From: Loxodes magnus
Lineage: Eukaryota > Ciliophora > Karyorelictea > Loxodida > Loxodidae
Direction of reading: 5' to 3'
Assembly: GCA_946699065.1 (NCBI GenBank)
Contig: CAMPDV010000142.1
Location: 496,001 to 560,000 of the forward strand
DNA: 64,000 nucleotides
Shown here: in pieces, positions 10,201 to 21,410 of the stretch
Layout of the letters: each line of letters starts with the position of its first letter
Numbering within the stretch: position 1 is the first letter of the stretch
Notes under the pieces: generated by a model
What the model was told of the DNA's origin: nothing
Databases searched by the model: none
The model's input: only the letters and a program-made list of their open reading frames with translations
Program-made: the position numbers and the translations under genes

Positions 10201-13200
10201 TCAAGCACTTAATTTTGACAAGCACATATCTATTATCCCACTTGCATAGTAAATACTTAAATTAAATTAAAAAATAAAAATTAATACTTATCTTAATTCA
10301 ATTATTATTATTTCTAAAGTTTATTCAAGTCTCATCACAATGAAAGACATTTTTCTTGCAATAATCTTACATTCCTCCATTGCCACACCCTCAAAATCAC
10401 ATTGATGCACCTTCAAAACATGTCTACCTATCATCCTCTTTAACACACAATCCTGATAATCCTTCGTTATCTCCCATATCTTGATTGTTTTATCCCAACT
10501 TCCAGATATTAAATACTTGTCGTCACTTGATAATACCAGAGAAGTAACAGAATCAGTATGACTTTATAGAGGTTTATTAAGATTATCTACCTATATATTC
10601 CATATCTTTATTGTTTCACTTCCAGATATTAAATAACTGTCGTCACTTGTTAATACCAGAGAAGTAACAGAATATTTATGACCCTCTAATGTTCTAATGA
10701 GCTCATATGTTTACATGTTCCATATCTTTATTTTACTATCCCAACTTCCAGATATTAAATGACATATGTTTACATGTCGTCACTTCCAGATAATCACTTG
10801 ATAATACCAGAGAAGTAACAGAATATTTATGACCCTCTATTGTTCTAATGAGCCCAATATGTTTCATATCTTTATTGTTGTATATGACCCTCTATACTGT
10901 TCTTATGAGCTTATGAGTTCATATGTTTACATGTCCCATATCTTTATTGTTTTATCATCACTTCCAGATATTAAATATTTGTCGTCACTTGATAATACCA
11001 GAGAATTAACAGCTTCAGTATGACCCTTTAATGTTCTTATGAGATCATATGTGTACATGTCCCATATCTTTATCGTTCTACCTAAAAATTCACCTTCTCC
11101 CGATATTAAATACTTATCGTCACTTGATAATACCAGAGATTTAACAGAACCAGTATGACCAGTTATGGTTGGCATTTAACCAAAATTAACCTCACTCATA
11201 TTTGCACCATTGAATTTACAATTCCTCAACCAAGCTCCTCTAAAATTCACCTTAAACAAATTAGCACCACTCACATCACAACCATCAAACACCGAATCAC
11301 TCAAATCCGCCTCAGGCACTTAGATATTCCGAAGATCAGGCATCTACGTAAACTGATAATCCATCCAATTTAATATGGTTATACAATTAGCACCCGCAAT
11401 TTTTAACGATTTATTGCTACTTGTCCACTTCACTATCTCCAATAAATTTTATTATACCTAAACCGAACTATCAATCTCCCTTATAAACTACTAGATCTCC
11501 TTATTGTCCACTATCGAATACTTATTTATTTCGTGAGCCTCTATAGAATGTATACTATCTGGTAAATTTAAAACTAAATTTACTATATTCCTTGCCACAT
11601 AATAATCCCTTATCGAAACATGAATAAACTCAAATCTCTTTGTGCCATTTTCCTCTTTTATTTATATCAAGCATCCTAAGTGGTCGGATTTATCAGTTAT
11701 TTTCTTTATTCATTCTAAATTTGTTTTTTCAAAGCCTTCCCAATTTACCTAACCTTTTAATAATTACCATGATGCTTCTATTTATATACCTTCAAAGATT
11801 TTAGGCTTTATCTCAATTTCTTAAGCTTCCTTTCATCCTTATAATTTTTCTTTTGTTCTTTCATTTCATTTATCTATAAAAATCTGATATATTTCTGCTT
11901 TTGTATTTACTTATAACTTCCACCTTTCAAATGCTCAATTATTGCTTTCTCCCTTAAACAGATATTAAGCAAAAAAGGATTTTCTAATATTTCCATTAAC
12001 CAGGAATACCTATAATAAAATCCATTACTTCTTCTATAGATTTCCATTTTATAGGTTACTCACTTTATATTTAGCTTTATCTTTAAGCTTAGCTTTACTC
12101 TTAATTTTACTTCTTCTATACTAGTTAAGCATAACTTTCTATTTACTTAATATTAAAAGGCTTAATGAATAGCACTATAACTCTTGTGTATACGCTGATT
12201 CATTTTTATAAGGTGAAAAATAGTTTTAATAGTCTTAAGCTTTTAAAGCATAGTTTATTCTACAAGTAATTATGTACTTAGCCTAAGAAAAATTCTGCTT
12301 AAAATTACTTGCTCTTATTATATTTTTATATTATCCTATTTCATCAAATGCGTCAAATAAGAATAAAATCTTTCTGAATATTAGCCTTTCATTAGTCTCA
12401 ATGTTGTATTATTTTAATACATTTTACAAGAAATTATTATCAGATGTTTAAACTATTGGAAGATAAACATACACTGGTAAATATTCATGCTTCCTTGCTA
12501 AATAATCCAAAGCTAACTTTTTCATAAATAAAGTCTTCCCTCCTCCTGAATTTCCTAGAAGCAATAAACCTGTTTTCTGTTAATTGTCTAGAAAATGTTG
12601 CACTTCTTCTTCTAAGTCTTTCTATTCTTCAGTACTTGCACTAGGGGCACAGAGTAAACTTACATAGTAGTCTAATTTTTCTTAAATTTCCCCTTTTAAA
12701 ATATCTATAATTTATTCATAAACTTAGCAATTAAGACCCTTAAGAGCAAGCCAGTTTTGATCGATTGTTTAGTTATAATTAGCTAAATTTTCAGGCTTAG
12801 TTAATAATTCAATTACTACTTATTTCTCTTTAAAGCTTTATTTTATATTATTTTTTTTTGCCACGATTCTTTCTTTTACTTCACTAGCTTCACTTATCTT
12901 ATCGTTACTCAATTCTATTAAGGTTTTTAAAGCATAGTACCGTACTCTTCAGTCTTTATCTTCGCTTAGTTATAATAAGAAATTACATACATTTTACTTT
13001 AGTTCTGGGCTGGTTTCTGGAATTTTAACTATTCTTTAAAGCAAAAAGCAAGCTCTAAATCTAATTTCGTAAGCTTCATCTTAAACGATTGTTTGAAAAT
13101 CTGTGAAATCTTAAGAGGAGTTTGATTCACTTAAATTCATTGCTAGCTTTTCAAGACATCGCATCCTTAGATTCATATTTCTGTGAATTCTTTTGCAGAT

Positions 13201-14364
13201 TTAATCTTTTGCTTTCATAAAAACATTTTTAATAATAGTCATCGCTTCAGTATCTATAGCACCTATTCAAACGATAAGGCAACTACTCATTAAGCAACTT
13301 TTATAATTTTAAAAAAGATATCGAAGTAATCCTTCTCTTCTATACTTGGTAAATTCTCAAGAATCATTTTACTACGTTCAAGAGCAAATTCTAGTTCTGG
13401 TCCTCCTAAAGCTTCTTTATTAACCAAAATTAAACTTGCGTTAATTTATTAATAAGATTGCCTTAAGTCTAACTATCAATAACTGTCTTTTATTACTCAT
13501 TCTTTTACAGTAGAATGTCCAATAACTCAGGTAGATATCTCACTATTTTCTCTTTTAATAGCTAAGATCAACCTTTGGCTACTTCATTAGATATTATATC
13601 AATAAATTAAATGCATAGTTCAAAAGGTTTATTAATATTTAAGAAGTTATTATCTTTGAATACTTAGAAACCTTACAGTATTTTTTCCATACTTTTCTTA
13701 TTCAAGCCCTCTTACATAAGATTTAGTCCTTCTTAATAAATCTTTTACTCTTTATTTGATAATATTAGTTCATTTGGTCCAAATTGTTTAATTATTTAAT
13801 TATCGTTATCCATTTATTTGACTATTACTTTTAGACTAGGTGTAATTTTATTTTTATTGGAACTACCACAGCTTCCTCCTCCTTTTAAACCCATGCTTAA
13901 CTAAAATCCTTATTTTGCTTGTTCATAGCTTATTCTAGTTGTTTTCACCGTAAATAGGGATTATTTAAATAGACATTGTTTGCCGAATTTACTTGCTTGA
14001 CCTTGAATATCATTTGAAAGTTAGTTTTCCTCGAGAGAATAACTTTCAACCCCTATTAATGCAACAAGGGTACATTTTTCCAGGTTATTTCATTACGCAC
14101 CTTTTAGATTAATGGCTTTATTTCGTCATTGCTATAAACTTAGAGAGCTGAAAGGTAATTCAAATGAGCTGAGCCTTAATTCTCAATTTTTCAGAGTGAA
14201 TCTCTTACATTTTGATTTTTTTGAGATTAAGAACTAGTATTGAAGGTTATAGTTGTTCATGGCATTCTAAGATAAATGCCTGTTAGAGACTAAAAGCTAG
14301 AGTAACTTTATAGCTTAAGTTAACCGAAAATTTCGTATTTTGGTTTGAAACTTCCAGTTGACAT
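10201..14364 (-). CDS. NLR-like protein: HEAT repeats, NACHT-type NTPase, pentapeptide-like and WD40 repeats
   Basis: Start ATG 14364 (MSTGSFKPKYEIFGQ). About 1,390 codons follow if TAA/TAG = Gln and TGA = Trp. A second in-frame Met at 13894 begins MGLKGGGSCGSS. HEAT/armadillo-like helices cover about 13570-12860 (for example DWRVRYYALKTLIELSNDK). A P-loop (LLLLGNSGGGKTLFMKKLAL) lies near 12575-12520 and a Walker B with acidic tail (ILFLFDAFDEIG) near 12370-12340. This is the NACHT/STAND pattern, an ATP-driven switch known from immune receptors. A pentapeptide-like stretch (GANLFKVNFRGAWLRNCKF) lies near 11265-11205, then WD40 repeats from 11175 to about 10430. At least three single-base shifts (near 14077, 13480 and 13310) are each cured by one more A or T. 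The WD40 block is additionally scrambled near 10745-10925. The exact stop is uncertain; the first in-frame TGA is at 10203-10201. Assignment to STAND NTPases is firm, an immune role is inference. Confidence 0.8.
10430..11175 (-). repeat. Near-identical tandem WD40 coding repeats
   Basis: About five to six units of roughly 100-140 bp occur within the NACHT gene. Each carries the same core at DNA level, CGTCACTTGATAATACCAGA (plus strand), seen near 10519, 10636, 10790, 10982 and 11119. They encode SVTSLVLSSDDKYLISGS...TIKIWDM. The unit at 10745-10925 is scrambled: a stretch containing the ATGTTTACATGTCGTC block is duplicated and breaks the frame. High nucleotide identity between repeats implies recent duplication or gene conversion. 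Confidence 0.8.
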
Positions 14365-14429
14365 TTTATTTTATTTTATTAACCTTAAAGAAGAAAAGTG
14401 GCTAATAAGAATTTAAAAGATTTAGAAAA

Positions 14430-14930
14430 AAAATAGAATTTCAGTTATGCAACTGCTATCTTAATGCTTTATTATTCTTTCTTTCGGTTACTTGTTTCGT
14501 CTTTCTATCGTTCCTAAATCTTGACATCCTTCTCTAGTTCTCGTATTAATAGACTGAGATTTAGCATGTTTAGTCTTTTTTCTTTAGCGTTTTCAAATAC
14601 CTTATAACCAAACCAGCCTAAATGACTGCATCTCAATATAACTTGATTTTTAGTAGGCTTAATATAGGATATCGGTCCTAGCTTTTAATACCTTTGATGT
14701 CATTTAAGGATATTAAGCTTTAAACTAAATGCCTAATTTAATAGCATCTAGGCACCTTTCTTCGTCTAAGGTTATTTCACCTTTACTGAGAGTATCTTCT
14801 CTCAATTAACTCTCTTCTCTCACTTAATTAAACTTAATCCTATCACTAAACCTTAGTATTAGTACTTCTTTCTTTTAAGCCTTTCTTAAAATGCAACTAA
14901 GATGTAATATAGGCTACTTAAAATTTAGCT
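14430..14930 (-). CDS. Unrecognised protein, partial frame
   Basis: The minus strand reads GEITLDEERCLDAIKLGIQF, KVLKARTDILYQAYQ and, after one extra A near 14650, VILRCSHLGWFGYKVFENAK followed by RLNMLNLSLLIRELEKDVKI. This is balanced globular composition with Gln at TAA/TAG, clearly unlike spacer DNA. I do not recognise the family. It lies just upstream of the NACHT gene on the same strand, about 70 bp from its ATG. The N-terminus was not resolved. Confidence 0.5.
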
Positions 14931-15216
14931 GATAAAAGAGGGGATTTGAAATAAGAGAATTAAGAAGATAATATAGGTTTTTTAGGTGCAAGAGACTAGA
15001 ATATAGTACTTTATTTAGGAGCAGCAAGAATCAAAATTAGACATAATTTAGTAACTTAAAAAGGGATAATTTTAGCTAAAGGATATATAACCTAATTAGC
15101 AAAGTTTAGTTATCTGATTAAGTCTCTATTTAGCTTTTATCAAGTATAGTAGAATAACTGGAGTTGAGTAACTGTATAATATCTGAGATTTTTAAAGTAG
15201 GAATTACTAGTTAATT

Positions 15217-15900
15217 ATGGGGAAGAAAGATAAGAAATTTGGAAGTGATTTCGAGTAAATTAAAAGAAGTGAGAGATTCGATAGGCTTAAGAGAAATAAG
15301 GAAATGAAGTTCACTAGAATCTAAACCATTTAGTCAAATAATAAATAACTAAAGAAGAAATTAATCAAGGATCTTAATCAAGAACATAAGTTATACCTAG
15401 CTACAAAAATATTATTGTATCTTCTCTCTATTATCAATCTTTTATAATCAGAAAGAAGTAGAGAAATCTTTCTAAAAGTGGAAAGAAATGCTAGTTATCT
15501 TTATTATAGGGTAGAGATATGTATTTTTATCAAGTTAATTTGTTAATTTAATGTGTATTAGTTAGATACTCTCAAGAAACTTAAGAAATAAATCTCATCT
15601 CATTTTAATTTAGCGTGAACTGATTGATCATACTTTAAGATTCTCTGAAGCTTTAGAGTATCAGAAGACACAATTCCTAATTTCAACTAAAGTAAAGTTT
15701 AAAGATAAGTTTATACAAGAGAAGAGTTAGATAAATAAGACTTCAACTAAGAAGAAACAGAATAAAAAGAGCAGAGCTTGAAAGACATTAGCAAAATATT
15801 TAAAGAGTAGCTAAACTAAGCATGAAAATATACTATATGCAAACTATAGAAGCATCGGTTTCTTTTTAATTTACTCTCAATAATTAAAGAACTAAAACGT
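15217..15900 (+). CDS. Unrecognised basic protein
   Basis: The ATG at 15217 opens MGKKDKKFGSDFEQIKRSER and continues through KEMKFTRIQTIQSNNKQLKK. After a frame change near 15610 it runs on as ELIDHTLRFSEALEYQKTQF and KFIQEKSQINKTSTKKKQNK to about 15900. The composition is Lys/Gln/Ser-rich with predicted helices and no signal peptide. I recognise no domain. The frame was chosen because it alone avoids low-complexity composition. The end is uncertain. Confidence 0.45.
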
Positions 15901-16329
15901 ACGAAATTAGAGAATACCAACAAAAATTTAAAAGTTTTAGTTGTACGAAATTTCAATCTAATAAAAACGCTAGGAAATCAGAATTTAGTATAAGCACATT
16001 AAAAAAATCAAAAAAGAATGTTTTAACTTTTTAATTATTTGAGTGAAGAAACTATCTATATATAGAGAAAAATATATACAACAAAAGAAAAGCTTTCAAG
16101 CATTACTGCTGTAGTAGTGTTATATTAAACTTATAATTGAATTGTATTTAAAGCTTATAAATTTTAATAATTTGATATAATAATATAAAGTAATGAATAT
16201 TCAGATTCTATTTTAACTAATATCTTTTACAGTTAAAAGAATAAGTATTAATCTAATTAGATCTATTTAGATGGTAGTATAAGTAATTAATTAGATTCTA
16301 TAAATCTTTAAAAAATAAATAAATTCTAA

Positions 16330-16680
16330 AATAATCATAATTGCCATGTTCACTATATCCATGCGTTATCACATGATCCACTCCTATCTAGTCTATATGC
16401 TTTACATTATTAAACTTCATCTTACACTCATATCACTCTATTATCTTATGCTAGGCTGTAAAAAATCCAAAACTGATTTCATTATTTAAGTGAATAATCT
16501 AAATTTTTCTTTCTGTACGCTACAGCAGACACATTCCTACTTTTATTAATGTCTCTACAAGCCACCAATAGACTCTTTTCATCTCTATTTAAGAAACTCC
16601 TGAAATTTGCTTTTCCTTAGTTAAACTTATTTCTTTGATTTATCCTTAGAACCTTAAAACTTTGTCTCGAAACTATCTAG
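16330..16680 (-). CDS. Unrecognised short coding segment
   Basis: One minus frame is consistent over more than 110 codons: KEKQISGVSQIEMKRVYWWL, VETLIKVGMCLLQRTERKIQ, NNEISFGFFTAQHKIIEWYE and IGVDHVITHGYSEHGNYDYF. Both TGG and TGA appear at W positions. No family is recognised. It may be a small gene or an exon of a larger one. Confidence 0.4.
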
Positions 16681-16879
16681 GGTAGAAATAAAATTATAAA
16701 TTAGTTTAGTTTCAAAACCCCTGATAAAAAACAGAGCTAGCTATCTAGCACTCATTATTGATATATAAAATAAAAGGAAATAACCAAATGGTTAAAGCAT
16801 TTTAGCTACTCTACTTTAAAGTAATTCAGCTTAATAGATTAATGATAACTTAAAAGTTAAGAGGCTAATCAGATCTTAA

Positions 16880-17800
16880 ATCTAAAGAGTAAGGGAGAAC
16901 ATTGACTGTTGATGGATCTTGCTATTACTATAAAGAAATAAACTGGGATTAGTTTTTGTTTCGGTGTAAGAAATTTGGAAGGTTAGCTGAATTAAATAAA
17001 AAAGGGTTAATTTATTTTTATTTTGTAAATTCAGAGATATACTTAAGTGTAGGTGAGCATCTAAGAGGTTTAAGATTATCAGTAATGAGGTGGTAAAATA
17101 AATAAGCTTAGTATATCCTAGCAACTTGGAACTTGAAAAGGATAATCAGTGGAAAAAATAATCTTGCGAATAGGAAAATTATTAAGACAGCAAAACCAAA
17201 TTTTTAGGAATCGTTCTGAAATTTGCAATCTATTAACTATAATAAGATAAAAGTATCTTAGGTTTTTTAGATAGTAAAGGCAAATAAATAAAAGTCTAGC
17301 ATAAAAATAGAGAAATAGGCTTTAGATTAGATATGGAAATCTAAAAAATGTGGAAGATTAAATAAATGTTTATCTAAGAATTTAAGAAAAATAGATATCA
17401 GCAAAGATATTAGGACTTCTTGGAAAATGTTATCAAGATTAAAGACTAAAATGAGAGTGAAAATATTGATTAGAAACTAAGATTGCTATGTAAATAAGGA
17501 TATCAATCTGAATAGAATTAAATTGGAATTTAGATGATTAAACATATACAAGAAATGAGAAATTTAAAGTAGCAGTAGATAAATATATAGGAAATAGCTT
17601 AGTTTCACTCGTTAAGAGAAATGAATATTCATAAAATGCTAAAAGAAAAGAAAAGTCTAATATAGCTATATAGTAATTATTTAGCATTTTAAATTTGAAT
17701 GAGATTGAAGAAATTACATTAACAGAGATTCTGGCAAAATATAACTATCTAATGATTATAATAAGGCTTATGCTTTTTAATTCCCTCCGCTACTTAAATA
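16880..17800 (+). CDS. Unrecognised coiled-coil protein
   Basis: The plus strand from about 16880 gives KFLGIVLKFAIYQLQQDKSI, GFRLDMEIQKMWKIKQMFIQ, QRYQDFLENVIKIKDQNESE and QEMRNLKQQQINIQEIAQFH. After one extra T near 17690 it gives LNEIEEITLTEILAKYNYL. It is long, charged, Gln-rich and helical, and no domain is recognised. The minus ORF at 16882-17124 overlaps this stretch and is a shadow. The boundaries are approximate and it could be continuous with the next entry. Confidence 0.5.
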
Positions 17801-17879
17801 ATTCTTAAAACTATGCCTTTTTCAAAGCTTTAAAATAATCCTGTGCTTAGCAAACCTTACCAAATGAAATTTGCACCAA

Positions 17880-19113
17880 TAAAGCGCTTTTTCTTTTAAT
17901 TTTTTTTAGAGTAGCCTAAAGAGTGAGCTGTTTCAATAAAAATAGTCTCGTTGATTTTTTGGAGTATCGTTATCAATAGTTTAATATAGATGCATAGGTT
18001 TAAAATAATGTATTAGTTCGATTTTCATAAATCTGATCATATTTAGCTAATCTAAATATTCGTCAGGCTTGGCTATTATTACTATTAAATCTGAGTGCTT
18101 AGTGTGATGCTTGAATTATAAATGTGAGTCTATCAAATTCCATATTAAATGCAAGTATAAAAGAATTTTATCTTACTTTAATCTAATAGTTATAAACCTA
18201 TAATAAGTGAATTTCCTTTTAAGTCTTAAAATTGTTTAATTGATAAGCATTTTATTAATTAGATTTCTAAAGGTATTAAGTAGAATTTTTCGATGAGAGA
18301 AGTATGATTAAGCACAAATGTTTATATTTCATTCTTTTTATGGAAAACTAATTAATAGAAAAGAAGCTAATTATTATAATTAAGACTTCATTGCTTATAA
18401 TCCTGGAAAATAATTGCTAGATGCTTTTATACTTGATTCTATTAATAAGCCTTAAGGTTTATTCTATAGACCTTTTGATAATTTACGATATTGCTGCCTT
18501 TGATTTCTCTCTTACCTTAGTATTGTATTTCCAATTTATTTTTTCTGCTTTTACTTTAAGGTAAGTTTCTTATATCCAATAAGCATTTAAATTTATCAAT
18601 TTGTTGTCACTATAAAAAGATAGAAATGTATTTTGAGCAATGCAATAGAATTAAAATAGTTTGTCTATCGACTTCACTCGAAGAAATTAAGAACAGAGTG
18701 AATAAAGAAAAGTTGTGAAAAAGTAGCAAGAAGGGATAAAAGAAATTGGATCGCTCGATGAAAGAGAAGATAGAATGCAAATAGAGTAGATGAAGTTCGA
18801 GAACATAATATTAAGTGAAAAAAACTATTTTTGCAAATCCCAGAAGCATCATATAATAGATCTATTAAGCTTTTTATTTTAAAATAAAACAATGAAAAAG
18901 GATAGAAATGTAAGAGATAAAACTAAAAAACAAGGAGTGATTAAAATTTTTAAGCTCTAAGGAGGTTAGGATAAAGCTATAGAAAAATACTAAAGCAATA
19001 TCGAATAAAAGAAAACTAACAAATAACTATGAGTCGTTTATAAGCCACAACTGAAGATTATAAATTTTTATAAAAGCTCAAAAAGATTCAAGAAGTTAGT
19101 GAGAAAATATTGA
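17880..19113 (+). CDS. Unrecognised protein, C-terminal part well defined
   Basis: Fragments such as FHSFYGKLINRKEANYYNQD and FILDSINKPQGLFYRPFDNL (about 18340-18480) are followed from 18716 by IKEIGSLDEREDRMQIEQMK, NYFCKSQKHHIIDLLSFLF and LQGGQDKAIEKYQSNIEQKK. The frame ends KSSKRFKKLVRKY at TGA 19111-19113. That leaves 87 bp to the convergent tRNA-Lys. The domain content is unknown. Frame continuity between 18480 and 18700 was not established, so two genes are possible. Confidence 0.45.
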
Positions 19114-19200
19114 AATACCTATGAAAAATCCAAAATTAAATTTATTTAAGATATTAATAATAGTACACTAAAATAAAATTATCTTTGGAATAAAATAAAC

Positions 19201-19272
19201 GCCGACTAAGGGACTTGAACCCTTGACCACCAGCTTAAAAGGCTGGCGCTCTACCGACTGAGCTAAACCGGC
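19201..19272 (-). tRNA. tRNA-Lys(UUU)
   Basis: The cloverleaf is complete on the minus strand: acceptor GCCGGTT/AGTCGGC (with G-T pairs), D-arm GCTC...GAGC, and anticodon stem CCAGC/GCTGG with loop CTTTTAA (anticodon UUU). The T-arm is GGG.TTCAAGT.CCC-like with GGTTCAAGTCC as box B. No CCA is encoded and there is no intron. T-rich sequence follows on the minus strand as a Pol III terminator. Confidence 0.97.
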
Positions 19273-19287
19273 TTATTTATTACTAAA

Positions 19288-19735
19288 TCACTTCTTTAAA
19301 TATTAAATTTATCTCTTCTGTCTTTTAGCGTATCGAATTTTTCTTGCTCTTTCATTTTCTATAATTGTAATAGCAACTAAAAATACATTAATAAGCTTTT
19401 ATCTAAAAGATTATTATATGGTATCTATCGATATTTTATATCAATGCCTTCTAATTTTTAGTTTTGGAATTACAACAACTATCACCTTTTTTTATTTTGG
19501 CGATAGCTGAATTTCTAATTGCTTGATTATTTTAATAATAGACTGGAGTGAAACGATATAAAACTTCATTTTATTGCCTTTAAGTTGTATCTTTATTTAA
19601 ACCTTCTAAATAATTCAATTGAGGATTCTTTTTTTTTGTAGTAGTACCACATTTTCTTAAAATCAGCAAAAAGGCTGAAATTAAAATTAAATATCTTAAA
19701 CTTAACTAATAAAGCTACTAATGACTGACTTACAT
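19288..19735 (-). CDS. Small protein with N-terminal hydrophobic segment
   Basis: The ATG at 19735 starts MQVSHQQLYQLSLRYLILIS, continuing AFLLILRKCGTTTKKKNPQL. That gives a hydrophobic helix from about residue 14 to 28 followed by a polar domain (DTTQRQQNEVLYRFTPVYYQ, IAKIKKGDSCCNSKTKN). With one likely extra base in the tail it ends ENERARKIRYAKRQKRQI.., stopping at TGA 19290-19288, only 15 bp from the tRNA-Lys. The N-terminal segment may be a signal peptide or membrane anchor. I do not recognise the family. Confidence 0.5.
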
Positions 19736-19889
19736 ATCTACCTTAGGCTTTTATCTATAGACTTTAATATTGTATAGCTAATCTAAATTAAAAATTAGTT
19801 TTTCTCAATGCTAAAAATAATCTCATCACACTTATCTATTCCTGTTTGAACCTATATTTGCCAGAATCTGTTTCAGCTTTAGATTTTCT

Positions 19890-21071
19890 AAACTTACTGG
19901 GAGAGTTAAATTGACGGAGATTTGACATATGAAAGAACCTAGTTTTGAGCCAAAATACTCTTCATTAAATTTAATTTTTCTCAATTGAACTTCAAGTTTA
20001 ATCAATAGATTTACTGTTTAAGATAATCTAAGTGAATTTGATTTTTTGCACTTAGTTAACTTAAGAAAATAATAGAGCTTTAAAAATAAAAATTTAGCTT
20101 ATTCATTTCAATTTTAAGCTAAAATAAGCAAACAGAAAATACTCACTTAAGTTCTCTTCTTGAGATAAATTGTAAACAAGGAAAAGCTAAAGATAGTGGA
20201 CTCCTTTTTGGTAAGATTCCTTTACTTGTTAATAGATATGAAACCTTTCCTAGTTTATGTGACAATCATTTCTCAGTTTTACTTCTTCCTGAAAGGAATA
20301 CTAATAACGCTATCAAGCTAGATACCATAACCCAGAAATTCTCGATTTTTGAAGCTTAAAAAAAGGTTTTCAATGAGTATTGTAGATCTATTCAGTATTC
20401 TAATAAAGAGTTCACTGCAGTTGGTGGATATAACGCGAATTAAGGAGATGATAGATTGAGTATAGTAAGCGAAAATAACTTTATGGAGATTGAATCTCAA
20501 GTAAAAAGGTATGGATCCTGTGTTTGTTTACATAAACAACTGCAATAGATTTTTATAATAGGAGGTAAAGGATTAAACTATTTATCTGAGTGCGAAGCTT
20601 TTAGTGTAAAATCACATAAATTTAAGAGAATTTGTAACTTAACAAATGAAACAAAAGGAGCAAGTGGTTAGGTAATATAAAATGAAATATATGTATTTGG
20701 AGGATGATCTAAAGACTTTTAAAATGTAATAAATGCATATAATATCGAGTAAGGCACTTGAAAAATACTAAAAATAAGACTTACGTAAACGAACTAGCCA
20801 ATAACAGTGCTATTAAAAAGGAAGTTTATATTTATAAAGAAGGAACTGGAAATATTTAAATTGTTAATCTGAATGAAATAATTCAATTAGAAAAGCAAGA
20901 AAGTATAAGTGAAGTTGATGTTTATGCTTAAACTGTAAAAAGGAAAGTTTACATAAAGGATTCAAACAATTTGCATATAAACAATATAGTCACAAAAAAA
21001 TGGGAGTCAATGAAAATTTAATTAGTCAAACAGAAAATTTAAAGAATTTTAATTTTATTACATTTATCAGT
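19890..21071 (+). CDS. Kelch-repeat protein 1 with N-terminal coiled coil
   Basis: An upstream helical part (SQLKKIIELQKQKFSLFISI at about 20052-20110) precedes kelch-type beta-propeller blades. These include FTAVGGYNANQGDDRLSIVS, IFIIGGKGLNYLSECEAFSV and EIYVFGGWSKDFQNVINAYN with TGTWKIL-like ends. Each has the GG doublet and a downstream aromatic, and W at GGWSKD is TGA. The C-terminal blades (KRKVYIKDSNNLHINNI, KKWESMKIQ) match the C-terminus of the paralog at 27360-28219. Kelch propellers are protein-interaction platforms; no catalytic function is implied. The start and stop are approximate. Confidence 0.75.
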
Positions 21072-21410
21072 GATACATTTCATTTCATTTATATCCATTT
21101 CTTTTCATTCTCAGAAGCTAGGCTTTTATAGTTTTAATCAACGTATTGGTTTTTTAAGCAAAACAATTATAAAATTTAAGAGATTTTAAAGACAGAATGT
21201 ATTTCTAGTCTACTATTAGCTTATTTCTATCTATTATAGGAGTATATAGACAGTACTGTAACTAGACTAAAAACTAAAATTTAGCTACTTTTATTACAGA
21301 TTCTTAACTTCTACTTATAAACTTCTTTAAGACTTGCTTTAATAAAAGCCAACTGATGGCTCTTATAAATAAGTGAAAATAGAATTTTTTGCATATATAG
21401 AATAGAGAAA

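Noticed and set aside
13290..13500. 14-16 nt GT...AG micro-introns explaining frame shifts in the NACHT gene
   Set aside because: Candidate introns do not restore all the shifts, whereas one extra A/T in a homopolymer restores every one.
16882..17124. 80-codon hydrophobic minus ORF
   Set aside because: Shadow of a plus-strand coding region with balanced composition.
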